Assembly: GCF_019396325.1 (NCBI RefSeq)
Contig: NZ_JAHKRO010000050.1
Coordinates: forward strand, 1 to 63,537
Length of the DNA: 63,537 nucleotides
Direction of reading: 5' to 3'
From: Nonomuraea ceibae
GTDB lineage: Bacteria; Actinomycetota; Actinomycetes; Streptosporangiales; Streptosporangiaceae
The notes beneath the pieces were generated by a model, which saw only the letters and a list, made by a program, of their open reading frames with translations, had not been told where the DNA came from and did not search any database. Made by a program: the position numbers and the translations under genes. This document shows, piece by piece, positions 41,804-49,996 of the stretch (position 1 is its first letter; the number at the start of each line of letters is the position of its first letter).

Positions 41804-42750
41804 TGTACGAAGTGATCGTGGTCGGCGGCGGCCCGGCGGGGCTCAGCGCGGCGCTGGTGCTGGGCCGCCAGCGCCGCCGTGTCCTCGTGGTGGACGCCGG
41901 ACGGCCCCGCAACGCCCCCGCCGCGGAGATGCACATGTACCTCGGCAGGGACGGCGGCTCCCCGGCGCGCCTGCTGGCCGACGGGCGGGCCGAGCTCGCG
42001 GCGTACCCGACGGTCGAGTTCCGGCAGGGACGCGTCACCTCGGCGGAGGGCGAGCCGGGCCGCTTCACGGTGACCCTGACGGACGGTGAAACGGGCGGCG
42101 AAGCGGACGGGGAACGCGTCGAGACGTCCCGCCTGATGCTGACGAGCGGGCTGACCGACCAGCCCGCCGACGTTCCGGGGCTGGCCGAGCGGTGGGGCAG
42201 GAGCGTCTTCCACTGCCCCTTCTGCCACGGCTACGAGACGAACGGCAAGGTGCTCGCCGTCATCGGCAACGGCCCCGACGCGATGCTCGCGGCCTACGTC
42301 GCCGACCGCTACAGCGACGACGTGGTCCTGTGCACGAACGGTCCCGCCGCCATGCCGGAGCCCGTCGCCGCGGTCCTCAAGGCCCGGGGCGTCCCGGTGA
42401 AGGAGACGCCGCTCACGGGCGTCGACGGCGATCTGGACGCGCTGATCCTGCGTTTCGCCGACGGGACGACGCTGGCGCGCGAGGCCGTCTACCACCGCGC
42501 CCCCACCCGCCCGAACACCGGGCTGGCCGTGCAGCTCGGCTGCGAGCTGCTGCCGGACGGCTGTGTCGAGGTGGACGAGTACGGCCGGACCAGCGTCGCC
42601 GGTGTCTACGCGGCCGGGGACGCGGCTCATCTGAAGGCGGTGCCGGATCCGGTGACGCTGGTGGGGCCGAGCGCCGCCGACGGCGTGCGGGCGGCCGTGT
42701 GGCTGGAGCAGGAGCTGTTCCGTGCCGGGCTGCCGGTGGCGCTGGGCTGA
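41803..42750 (+). CDS. Thioredoxin reductase-like FAD/NAD(P) oxidoreductase
   Basis: 315 residues. FAD-binding VIVVGGGPAGLSAALVLGRQRRRVLVVD, redox motif FHCPFCHGYE (CxxC), NAD(P)-binding LAVIGNGPDAMLAAYVA and the closing FAD motif VYAAGDAAHLKAVPDPV. Short pyridine-nucleotide-disulfide reductases of this kind reduce thioredoxin-like partners or form disulfides in natural products. Coupled to the methyltransferase gene upstream. A strong hairpin separates it from the convergent ABC/methyltransferase gene. Confidence 0.9.
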   Translation: MYEVIVVGGGPAGLSAALVLGRQRRRVLVVDAGRPRNAPAAEMHMYLGRDGGSPARLLADGRAELAAYPTVEFRQGRVTSAEGEPGRFTVTLTDGETGGEADGERVETSRLMLTSGLTDQPADVPGLAERWGRSVFHCPFCHGYETNGKVLAVIGNGPDAMLAAYVADRYSDDVVLCTNGPAAMPEPVAAVLKARGVPVKETPLTGVDGDLDALILRFADGTTLAREAVYHRAPTRPNTGLAVQLGCELLPDGCVEVDEYGRTSVAGVYAAGDAAHLKAVPDPVTLVGPSAADGVRAAVWLEQELFRAGLPVALG

Positions 42751-42752
42751 GC

Positions 42753-42778
42753 GGCGGGGGCGGATTCCCGCCCCCGCC
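42753..42778. terminator. Strong bidirectional hairpin
   Basis: GGCGGGGGCGG (42753-42763) pairs perfectly with CCGCCCCCGCC (42768-42778) around a 4-nt loop, in the 33-bp gap between the ends of two convergent operons. No T tract. Confidence 0.8.
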
Positions 42779-42783
42779 CCGGT

Positions 42784-45700
42784 TCAGAGCTTTGCGGCGA
42801 CGAACAGGTGCTGTGCCGGGGCGGCCAGCGGCGAGGCGGCCCCGGGCAGTTCCAGGATCGGGCGCAGCCCCGCCTCGGCCAGTTCGGCGGGCAGCTCGCC
42901 GCCGGTGAGGAAGACGCGGCCCGTACCGCCTCGCCGGTCTCCCACGCCGAGGTCCGGCTCCCCTTCGCGCGGTGACATGAGGAACTGCATCGTGGCGAGC
43001 ACCAGGTAGTGCTCGCGGATCGCCTCGGTCACCACCAGCAGGCCGCCGGGCGCCAGCAGCTCCCCCATCCAGCGCAGCGACCGTCCCGCGTTCCGCGCGC
43101 AGTGCAGGACGTTGGCGGCGATCACCACGTCGGCGCCGGCGCGCCGCGCCCCCTGGGCGACGAGGTCGGCGTTGACGTCCAGCAGCGCGTAGCGGAGCCG
43201 GTCGCCGAACCGGTCCTCGGCCGCCGTGGTGAAGAACCTCGACACGTCGGAGAACAGGTAGTCCGCCTCCGCGTCCGCGAGCCCGTCCAGCGCGGCGGCG
43301 GTGCTTCCGCCCGCTCCGCCTCCGAGCTCCACGACTCGCAGCGGCCTCGCGCGGGTGGCCGCGGCGCGGGCGAGGACGTGTCCCAGGGCGGCGTTCAGAT
43401 AGGTGTTGCTGACGTTGTGCTGGTCCTTGCTGAGCGAGGTGAGCAGGTCGCCGTCGGGGAAGAGCAGCGCCTGGGCCGGGATCTCGTCCCGCAGCAGCTC
43501 GGGCAGGTGAGCCAGGGCGGTGCGGAAGAAGACCGCCATCTCGTCCGGGTACCCGAGCGCGGCGCAGGCGCGTTCGAGGTCGCCGCCGTCGTCCCGGGTC
43601 GGGTCCGGCCCGGCCGTGGCCGCGTACCGGCCGCCGGGGTCGCGGCGCAGGAGCCCTTCCGCGGTGAGGACCTCCAGCCAGCGTCCGACGATCCACGCAT
43701 GCCGTGGCGCCGTGCCGAGCGCTGCGACGACTTCCCCGGCCGTCCGTGCCGTCCCCGGGGGCAGGACGTCGCTCATCAGCGTGAGCAGTGCCCGCAGGGC
43801 GATCTCGTCGAAGGTCCGGACCGCGGCCGGGAGGTGGGCGAGCGCGGCGTCGGGCACCGGCTGCGCGGCCCGATCGGCGGGCAGGCGCGCTCCCGTTCTG
43901 CCGGTCCGCGCGAGCGCGAGGCGTCCGGCGCGGTCTGCCTCCGCGGCGTCCTCGGCCAGGCTGACGGCGTCCCGGCCGGCGCCGTCGGGGACCCGCGCGG
44001 CGAGTTCGGCGGGGACCGGCAGCCCGGCGCGGCGGAGCTCTCGCTTGGCCACCTCGACGAGCCTCGCGCGGGCGAACGCGCCCAGCGGCTCGTGCGGCAT
44101 GCCTGCCCCGGCCAGCGCGTCGACAGGCAGGGCGGCAGCCTCCGAAGGCACCGCGACCTGCAAGAACGCCGGGTCGGCGGGATCGAGGAGCACGGCGCTG
44201 TCCGTGCCCTCCAGCACCGCGCGCAGGCTCGCGCCCGACTCCGCTCCCGGAACGGGCCGGAGCAGGCGGTTGGGGATGCCCGTCACCCGGACGGGACCGT
44301 CCCCGGCCGCCAGCGCGGCCAGCGCGGCCGCGTGATCAGGCCCCAGCTCGTCCCAGGCGCGCACGGGGGCGGCCGGGCCGGCCGGCGCGTCCACGTGCAG
44401 CACGGCGTCAAACCGGTACCGGGTCAGCTCGGTGTCGGCCGTCAGGGTCTTGGCGTGGAGGCTGACGGTGACGCTCCGGTTCGAACGGGCGGCGGCAGCG
44501 GCCAGCGTCACCGGGTCGAACAGCAGCTCGGTGTCGGCCGCGGCGCGCTGCTCCGCCGCGTCCGCCGTCGGTTCCAGGCGTCGGCAGTGCTCTCCCAGCA
44601 GCCCGGAGTGGCGTACGTCGCCGACGATCACGGTCCCTCCGGGGGTCACGGCGTCGATCGCGTCGCGCAGCACGGCGGCCAGGTACTGCACGCTCGGGAA
44701 GCACTGGGTGACGGAGTTGAGCAGCACGCAGTCGGGCCGGTCGCCGAGGCCGGCCAGGGAGACGCGGACCGCCTCGCCGTTGATCTCGTGCGCGGCGGCC
44801 CGTACGACCTTGACGCCGGGCAGCCCGAGCCCGCCGAGGCGGGCCACGACCGGCTCGGCGAGGTCGGTCCCCACGTACCCCTTGAGGTGGGGGTGGAGGC
44901 GGTGCAGCAGCATCCCGGTGCCGCAGCCGAGCTCCAGCACCCGGGACGGCCGGTGCCGGAGCACGAGCTCGGCGGTGTGGTCGGCCCATTCCGCCATGTG
45001 GCCGGCGGGCAGCGGCTCGCCGGTGTCCGTGGCGCGCCAGCCGGACAGGTCGAGGTCCGGCCGGCCGGTGTCCCGGCCGGAGCGGTAGGTCCAGTCGTAG
45101 ACCTCGCCCCAGTGTTCGAGGTGCTCGGCCACCAGGTCGCCCAGGACGGGCGGGTGTCCGGGCTCGTGCCGTACGGTCAGCGCCGCGGGGTCGGCGGTGA
45201 CCACGAGGCCGCCGTCGCGGGTGTGGTCGACGCGGGCGATCCACGGGTGGGCGAGCAGGAGTTCATCGGGCGTCAACGGGTGGCCTCCGGTCGTCGTGGT
45301 GGGACAGGCAGGGGGGCAGGACAGTGGCGGGAAGGGCGGTGGCGGGGAAGGGCAGTCGTGCAGCCGGCCCGCTTCGATCCGCAGCACGCGGTCGGCGCGG
45401 GCGGCCACGAGAGGGTCGTGGGTGGCGGTCAGGACCGCCAGGCCGGTGTCGCGGCGCAGCGTGTCGATCAGGTCGAGGACGAGGTCGGCGGTCCGGTCGT
45501 CGAGGGCGGCGGTGATCTCGTCGGCCAGCAGGACGGCCGGGCCCCCGGCCAGCGCCCTGGCGAGCGCGGCTCGCTGGCGTTGCCCGCCGGACAGCGCGGC
45601 GGGACGGCGGCGCGCCAGTTCCCCAGGCAGGCCGACGGCGGCCAGCAGCCGGAGTGCTTCCGTACGGGACTCCTGCCGGGAGAGTCCGCGCAGGGTCCGC

Positions 45701-46731
45701 AGGGGACGCAGCAGTGCCGCTCCGGCCGTGCGCGCCGGGTTGAGCGCGGCCACGGGGTTCTGGCCGACGAGGGCGAGCGCGCGCAGGGCGGCCGGGTCCC
45801 GGTCCGCCACCGCCCAGGGAAGCGGTGCGCCGAGCACGGTGGCGTGGCCGTGCTCGACGGGGTGCAGCCCGGCCAGGGCGCGCAGCAGCGTGCTCTTGCC
45901 GCTGCCGGACGCGCCGAGCACCGCCACGGACTCCCCCGCCGCCACGGTGAGGCCGGCGTCCGAGAGCAGCGGCGGGCCGCCGGGCGGCTGCGCGAGGGTC
46001 ATCCCGCGCACCCGCAGCGTCACCGGTGACTGCCCGGCCACGCGCACGCGGCCGCGCCCAGCGGGACGAGCCCGGGCCCTTTCCGCGCCGAGCCGGACGA
46101 CGTGGTCGGCCAGCCCGGTCACCACGCCCGCGTCGTGCGAGACGACGAGCGTCACGGACCGGCCGTCGCCGCGGCGTCGGCGTACCAGGTCCAGTGCGAG
46201 GCCGAGCGCCGTGGGGTCCAGCGCGCTGGTGGGCTCGTCGAGGACGAGCAGCTCGGGGTCGGCGGCCAGAGCGCGGGCGAGCGCCACGCGTTGTGCCTGG
46301 CCGCCCGAGAGCTGGTGGGGGCGGCGGTGGCCGATGGCGGCCGGGTCCAGGCCGACCCCGGCGAGCGCCCGTTCCGCTCCGCTCACCCGCGCGGCTCCGG
46401 GCAGGGCCTCGCCCACCGAGGCTCGCGCGTCCCTCAGGGGGTGCAGCGCCGAGGCCGGGTCCTGGCCGAGGAAGCCGGCGGTCCGCCGCCGCCAGCGTCG
46501 CGGCGCCCGTACGGGAGTCCCGTGCCACTCGATCACCCCGGCCGTACGCGTCAGCCCGTCGGGGAGCGTACCCAGCACGGCGCGCAGCACGGTCGTCTTG
46601 CCGGATCCGGAGGGGCCGGTCAAGGCCAGCACCTCCCCGGGGAGGACGCGCAGGTCCAGCCCGGACACGACGGGCGTTCCGGGCCCGCCGACGACGGTCA
46701 GGCCGCGGACGGTCAGCCCCCGGCCGCTCAC
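42784..46731 (-). CDS. Tandem ABC ATPase fused in frame to two methyltransferases
   Basis: 1,315 codons without a stop, from the GTG at 46731 that overlaps the permease stop (GTGA). Residues 1-230: peptide/nickel-type ABC ATPase (Walker A GPSGSGKT 39-46, LSGGQAQR, LLVLDEPTSALD). About 245-465: second ATPase (GASGSGKST, LSGGQRQR, LLADEITAALD). About 486-870: an NRPS N-MT-type methyltransferase (motif VLELGCGTG 598-606; ends RVTGIPNRLL). About 1030-1315: a second methyltransferase with a winged-helix N-part and motif RVVELGGGAGG at 1132. A TTG at 45276 (residue 486) has GGAGG 7 nt upstream and could start the methyltransferase half separately. One base lost in the C-rich linker would let the ATPase part stop at 45263. 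Confidence 0.8.
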   Translation of the reverse strand: MSGRGLTVRGLTVVGGPGTPVVSGLDLRVLPGEVLALTGPSGSGKTTVLRAVLGTLPDGLTRTAGVIEWHGTPVRAPRRWRRRTAGFLGQDPASALHPLRDARASVGEALPGAARVSGAERALAGVGLDPAAIGHRRPHQLSGGQAQRVALARALAADPELLVLDEPTSALDPTALGLALDLVRRRRGDGRSVTLVVSHDAGVVTGLADHVVRLGAERARARPAGRGRVRVAGQSPVTLRVRGMTLAQPPGGPPLLSDAGLTVAAGESVAVLGASGSGKSTLLRALAGLHPVEHGHATVLGAPLPWAVADRDPAALRALALVGQNPVAALNPARTAGAALLRPLRTLRGLSRQESRTEALRLLAAVGLPGELARRRPAALSGGQRQRAALARALAGGPAVLLADEITAALDDRTADLVLDLIDTLRRDTGLAVLTATHDPLVAARADRVLRIEAGRLHDCPSPPPPFPPLSCPPACPTTTTGGHPLTPDELLLAHPWIARVDHTRDGGLVVTADPAALTVRHEPGHPPVLGDLVAEHLEHWGEVYDWTYRSGRDTGRPDLDLSGWRATDTGEPLPAGHMAEWADHTAELVLRHRPSRVLELGCGTGMLLHRLHPHLKGYVGTDLAEPVVARLGGLGLPGVKVVRAAAHEINGEAVRVSLAGLGDRPDCVLLNSVTQCFPSVQYLAAVLRDAIDAVTPGGTVIVGDVRHSGLLGEHCRRLEPTADAAEQRAAADTELLFDPVTLAAAAARSNRSVTVSLHAKTLTADTELTRYRFDAVLHVDAPAGPAAPVRAWDELGPDHAAALAALAAGDGPVRVTGIPNRLLRPVPGAESGASLRAVLEGTDSAVLLDPADPAFLQVAVPSEAAALPVDALAGAGMPHEPLGAFARARLVEVAKRELRRAGLPVPAELAARVPDGAGRDAVSLAEDAAEADRAGRLALARTGRTGARLPADRAAQPVPDAALAHLPAAVRTFDEIALRALLTLMSDVLPPGTARTAGEVVAALGTAPRHAWIVGRWLEVLTAEGLLRRDPGGRYAATAGPDPTRDDGGDLERACAALGYPDEMAVFFRTALAHLPELLRDEIPAQALLFPDGDLLTSLSKDQHNVSNTYLNAALGHVLARAAATRARPLRVVELGGGAGGSTAAALDGLADAEADYLFSDVSRFFTTAAEDRFGDRLRYALLDVNADLVAQGARRAGADVVIAANVLHCARNAGRSLRWMGELLAPGGLLVVTEAIREHYLVLATMQFLMSPREGEPDLGVGDRRGGTGRVFLTGGELPAELAEAGLRPILELPGAASPLAAPAQHLFVAAKL
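45274..45285 (-). promoter_or_regulatory. Internal ribosome site and TTG start for the methyltransferase half
   Basis: On the minus strand GGAGG is followed by 7 nt and a TTG at 45276-45274 whose downstream codons (LTPDELLLAHPW) begin the methyltransferase domain. This allows a separate two-methyltransferase product from the same mRNA. Confidence 0.5.
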
Positions 46732-47519
46732 GGGGCGCCGTCCCGGCTGGTCAGGGCGTGGGAGAGGGCCGCGAAGCTGCCCGTCAGGACCGCCAGGGCC
46801 AGCGCGGGCACGATCGTCGCCGCGGGGTTGAGTCCGAGGCCCGGCAGGTTCTCGCGGAGCATGGCGGCCCAGTCCGGCGCGGGCGGCGCCGGCCCGAAGC
46901 CGAGCACGTTGAGCGCGACGGCGAGCTGCACGGACAGCACGAACCGCTGGGCCAGGTCGGCGCCGATGATCCCGGCGTGCGCCGGGAGGACTTCGCGCAT
47001 CAGCACGGACGCCCCCCGTTCGCCGCGTGCCAGCGCCGCCTCGACGTATCCCGCGTGCCTGGCCCCCGCGGTGGCGTCGGCGACCACCCGCAGGGTCAGC
47101 GGCGTGCCGCCGAGGACGGTGCCGGCGATCACCGCCGCCGGTCCCGGCAGGGCGACCACCGCGAGCAGCGCCAGCAGCAGGAGAGGCAGCGCCAGCAGCA
47201 GGTCCGCTGTCGCGGCGGCGGCTCGTGAGAGCCGGCCGCGGTTCCATCCCGCCCACAGGCCGCCCGCGACCCCCAGGGCGGAGGCGGTCAGGGCGGCGGC
47301 CAGCGCGGTCAGGGTCAGGTCCTGCCCACCGGCCAGGACCCGGGACAGCACGTCGCGGCCCAGCCCGTCGGCGCCCAGCGGCAGCCCGGGTTCGGGGCCC
47401 GCCCACGGTGTCGCCCCGACGGCCGCCGGGTCGTGTCCGGTCAGGGCCCGGCCGCCGAGCGCCACCAGGACGGCGGCGCCCGCCCACGCGGCGAGGGCGC
47501 CGGCGGTGCGGCGCCTCAC
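46728..47519 (-). CDS. ABC transporter permease, DppC/NikC type
   Basis: 263 residues, about six TM helices. The family N-terminal motif LPLGADGLGRDVLSRVLAGG and the EAA-like loop EAALARGERGASVLMREVLPAHAGIIGADLA are clear. It is the second permease of a peptide/nickel-type importer; its start overlaps the stop of the first permease by 4 bp and its stop overlaps the start of the ATPase gene. Nik/Opp-type systems also import metal-opine and other metallophore complexes. Confidence 0.93.
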   Translation of the reverse strand: MRRRTAGALAAWAGAAVLVALGGRALTGHDPAAVGATPWAGPEPGLPLGADGLGRDVLSRVLAGGQDLTLTALAAALTASALGVAGGLWAGWNRGRLSRAAAATADLLLALPLLLLALLAVVALPGPAAVIAGTVLGGTPLTLRVVADATAGARHAGYVEAALARGERGASVLMREVLPAHAGIIGADLAQRFVLSVQLAVALNVLGFGPAPPAPDWAAMLRENLPGLGLNPAATIVPALALAVLTGSFAALSHALTSRDGAP

Positions 47520-48451
47520 GAACGGACCGCCTCAGGCGCGGCCGCGTCGGCGACGAGCAGCCCGGCGACCACGACGGCCGCGGCGAGCAGGGCGACGTTC
47601 TGGACGACGGGCACGTCCCGCGTCGAGATGGCGGTCACCAGCAGCTCGCCCAGCCCGGCCAGGCCGAACAGGATCTCCACCACCGCCGTCCCCGCCACGA
47701 GCCCGCCGAGGAGCACCGCGAACAGTCGGGTGGCAGGCGCGGCGACCATCGGCAGCACGTACCGGAACAGGACCGTGACGGGTGACAGGCCGCGGAGCTC
47801 CGCGTCGCGCACGTACGGCTGGGCGACCACGTCGGCGATCGCCCCGCGCAGGAGGGCGGCGCCGTACGCGGCGGTCGGCAGCGCCAGCGTGAGGACGGGG
47901 AGCACGAGCAGGTCAGGCCGGTGCCACGGCGGCTCGCCGGCCGGCAGCATCGACACCGGGGGGAACGCCCCCCAGGCCGTCGACAGCCAGGCGACGAGCG
48001 CGGCCGCCACCACGGCCTGGGGCAGCGCCGCACCGGTGACGATCAGCGTGTTCACGGCAGGCCGCGCCCATCGGGGCCCTCGGACGGCGGCCCAGGCCAG
48101 TGCCGTCGTGAGCGGGAGGCCGAGCGCCAGCGCCGCCACGGCCAGGGCCAGGGTCACCGCGGCCCGCTCGGCGACGAGCTCGGCGACCGGCCGGCCGGTG
48201 ATGAGCGAGACCCCGGGCTCGCCGGTCAGCACTCCCGACAGCCAGTCCAGGTAGCGGACGGGCAAGGGACGATCGAGCCCCTGTTCGGCGCGCAACCGGG
48301 CGAGCTCCTCGGCGGTGGCGCGGCCGCCGCCGAGGACGTCGGCCGCGTCGCCGGGCAGCGCCGCCGTGCACAGGAAGATCACCACGGAGGCGGCGGCCAG
48401 CAGCAGCGCCGCTCTGACCGGCACGCCGGCCGGCCGTGGGAGCTGGAACAC
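47516..48451 (-). CDS. ABC transporter permease, DppB/NikB type
   Basis: 311 residues with the DppB pattern: an N-terminal TM followed by LRAEQGLDRPLPVRYLDWLSGVLTGEPGVSLITGRPV, five further TM helices and the cytoplasmic loop YVRDAELRGLSPVTVLFRYVLP that contacts the ATPases. It follows the binding-protein stop by 1 bp and overlaps the second permease gene, so all importer genes are translationally coupled in the biosynthetic operon. Confidence 0.93.
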   Translation of the reverse strand: MFQLPRPAGVPVRAALLLAAASVVIFLCTAALPGDAADVLGGGRATAEELARLRAEQGLDRPLPVRYLDWLSGVLTGEPGVSLITGRPVAELVAERAAVTLALAVAALALGLPLTTALAWAAVRGPRWARPAVNTLIVTGAALPQAVVAAALVAWLSTAWGAFPPVSMLPAGEPPWHRPDLLVLPVLTLALPTAAYGAALLRGAIADVVAQPYVRDAELRGLSPVTVLFRYVLPMVAAPATRLFAVLLGGLVAGTAVVEILFGLAGLGELLVTAISTRDVPVVQNVALLAAAVVVAGLLVADAAAPEAVRS

Positions 48452-48452
48452 C

Positions 48453-49994
48453 TCAGCCGTCCAGGCTCACCTGGTCGATGAACGCCGAGGCGAAGCCGAT
48501 CCCCTCGGGCACGCCGCTCAGCCCGGCCCTGGCGAGGTCGAGCCGGTCGCTCAGCGCCCAGACCGCGTAGCCGCCCTGGTCACGCAGCTCGGTCTGCAGG
48601 TCCGCCAGGAGGGAGCTCCGCCTGGCGTCGTCCGCCTCGGCCAGGGCCTCGTCCAGGCCGGCGAACCAGGCGGGGTCCTTCCAGGCCGTCTCGTTGGTGG
48701 GCGAGCCGGGCGTGAGCGCCACCCTGACCACGTCGAGGAACGGGATGCCGCCCAGGTAGCTGAGGTAGAACGGCTTGCGCCCGTAGATCTCGGAGAAGTA
48801 CGTGTCGGCCGGCTCCAGGCTGACCTCGGCCCGGATCCCGATGCCGGCGAGCTGCTGGGAGATCAGGGTCGCGGCGCTGTCCATGCCCGGGTAGGCGGTG
48901 GTGGTGTGCAGGGTGAGGTCGACGCCGCCGGCCAGTCCCGCGTCGGCCATGAGCTTCCTGGCCCGGCCGAGGTCGCGGGTGCGCTGGGGCAGGTCCCGCG
49001 GGCTGGAGGCGTCCTTGGGGGTGATGAGGTCGTTGCCGATCTCGCCGTACCCGAGGAAGACGGTGTCGAGGAGCTGCCGGCGGTCCAGCGCGAGCCGGAC
49101 GGCCTCGCGGACCCGGTGGTCGTCGAACGGCTCGGTGTCCATCCGCATGACCAGGGGGTAGAGCGTGGCGCCCGGCCTGCGGAGCAGGCGTACCGCGCTG
49201 TTGCCCTCCTGCTGCTTCGCCAGCGTGGCGGGCACGCCGCCGGCCAGGTCGACCTGACCGGACAGCAGGGCCTGGGCGCGCGACTGCGGATCGGGGACGG
49301 CGCGCACCTCGATGAACCTGGAGGGCGGGGCGGGGCCCCACCAGTCGTCGTTCCGCTCGTACACGACGGCCTGTGCCCCGCCCCTGGCGGTCGGGCGGAA
49401 CGGGCCGGAGCCGGGCACGGGCTCGCCGAAGTCGTCGCTGCCTTCCGGCACCACGAAGGTGGCGCCCTCCAGCGCCCTGCCCACCTCGGCGTAGGGCTTC
49501 CTGGTCACCAGCTCGAAGGCGGTGTCGTCGATCACCTTGGAGGCGCCGAGGTCGAACATGGCCATGCGGCCGAAGTTCTCCGCCGCCTTCTCCCCCATGC
49601 GGCGCAGCGAGAACAGCGCGTCGGCGGCCCTGACCGGACGGCCGTCGGAGAACGTCGCGTCGTCGCGGACGGTGATCCGCCACCTGGTCAGGGTCTTGTC
49701 GGGCCGCCACTCGGTCGCAAGGCGCGGCCGCGTGGAGCCGTCGGCGCCGGGGACGGTGAGGACGTCGTAGGTCAGGGCCATCCTGACCATGTCGCTCTCC
49801 CCCGGCAGCAGGCCGTGCGGGTCGGTGACGGCGTTGGACGGGGAGCCGGGCGCCGCGTAGCGCACGGTGTCGTTCGCCGCCGCCGGAGGTCCGGCGGGGG
49901 CGGGGGCGGCTGCGGGCGCGTTGCCGGCGCAGCCCGCCAGGACGGCGACAGCGGTGACGACCGCCGCCGTCCGGCGGCGGAACTGGGAGCGCAT
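48453..49994 (-). CDS. Substrate-binding lipoprotein, peptide/nickel ABC family (SBP_bac_5)
   Basis: 513 residues. Lipoprotein signal with lipobox VLAGCAG (Cys at about 22), an Ala/Pro linker, then a family 5 binding protein: RLATEWRPDKTLTRWRITVRDDATFSDGRPVRAADALFSLRRM, a PVPGSGPFRPTARG segment and RVREAVRLALDRRQLLDTVF. Family members bind oligopeptides, Ni-chelates or opine metallophores. In this operon it most likely captures the metal-loaded product outside the cell. It starts 2 bp after the stop of the KS-AT-KR-ACP-Cy-TE gene. Confidence 0.93.
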   Translation of the reverse strand: MRSQFRRRTAAVVTAVAVLAGCAGNAPAAAPAPAGPPAAANDTVRYAAPGSPSNAVTDPHGLLPGESDMVRMALTYDVLTVPGADGSTRPRLATEWRPDKTLTRWRITVRDDATFSDGRPVRAADALFSLRRMGEKAAENFGRMAMFDLGASKVIDDTAFELVTRKPYAEVGRALEGATFVVPEGSDDFGEPVPGSGPFRPTARGGAQAVVYERNDDWWGPAPPSRFIEVRAVPDPQSRAQALLSGQVDLAGGVPATLAKQQEGNSAVRLLRRPGATLYPLVMRMDTEPFDDHRVREAVRLALDRRQLLDTVFLGYGEIGNDLITPKDASSPRDLPQRTRDLGRARKLMADAGLAGGVDLTLHTTTAYPGMDSAATLISQQLAGIGIRAEVSLEPADTYFSEIYGRKPFYLSYLGGIPFLDVVRVALTPGSPTNETAWKDPAWFAGLDEALAEADDARRSSLLADLQTELRDQGGYAVWALSDRLDLARAGLSGVPEGIGFASAFIDQVSLDG

Positions 49995-49996
49995 GG

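Noticed and set aside
43009..46029. 1,006-codon plus-strand frame opposite the ABC/methyltransferase gene
   Set aside because: Composition is Gly/Arg/Gln shadow sequence without motifs; the minus-strand frame has clear Walker and SAM motifs.
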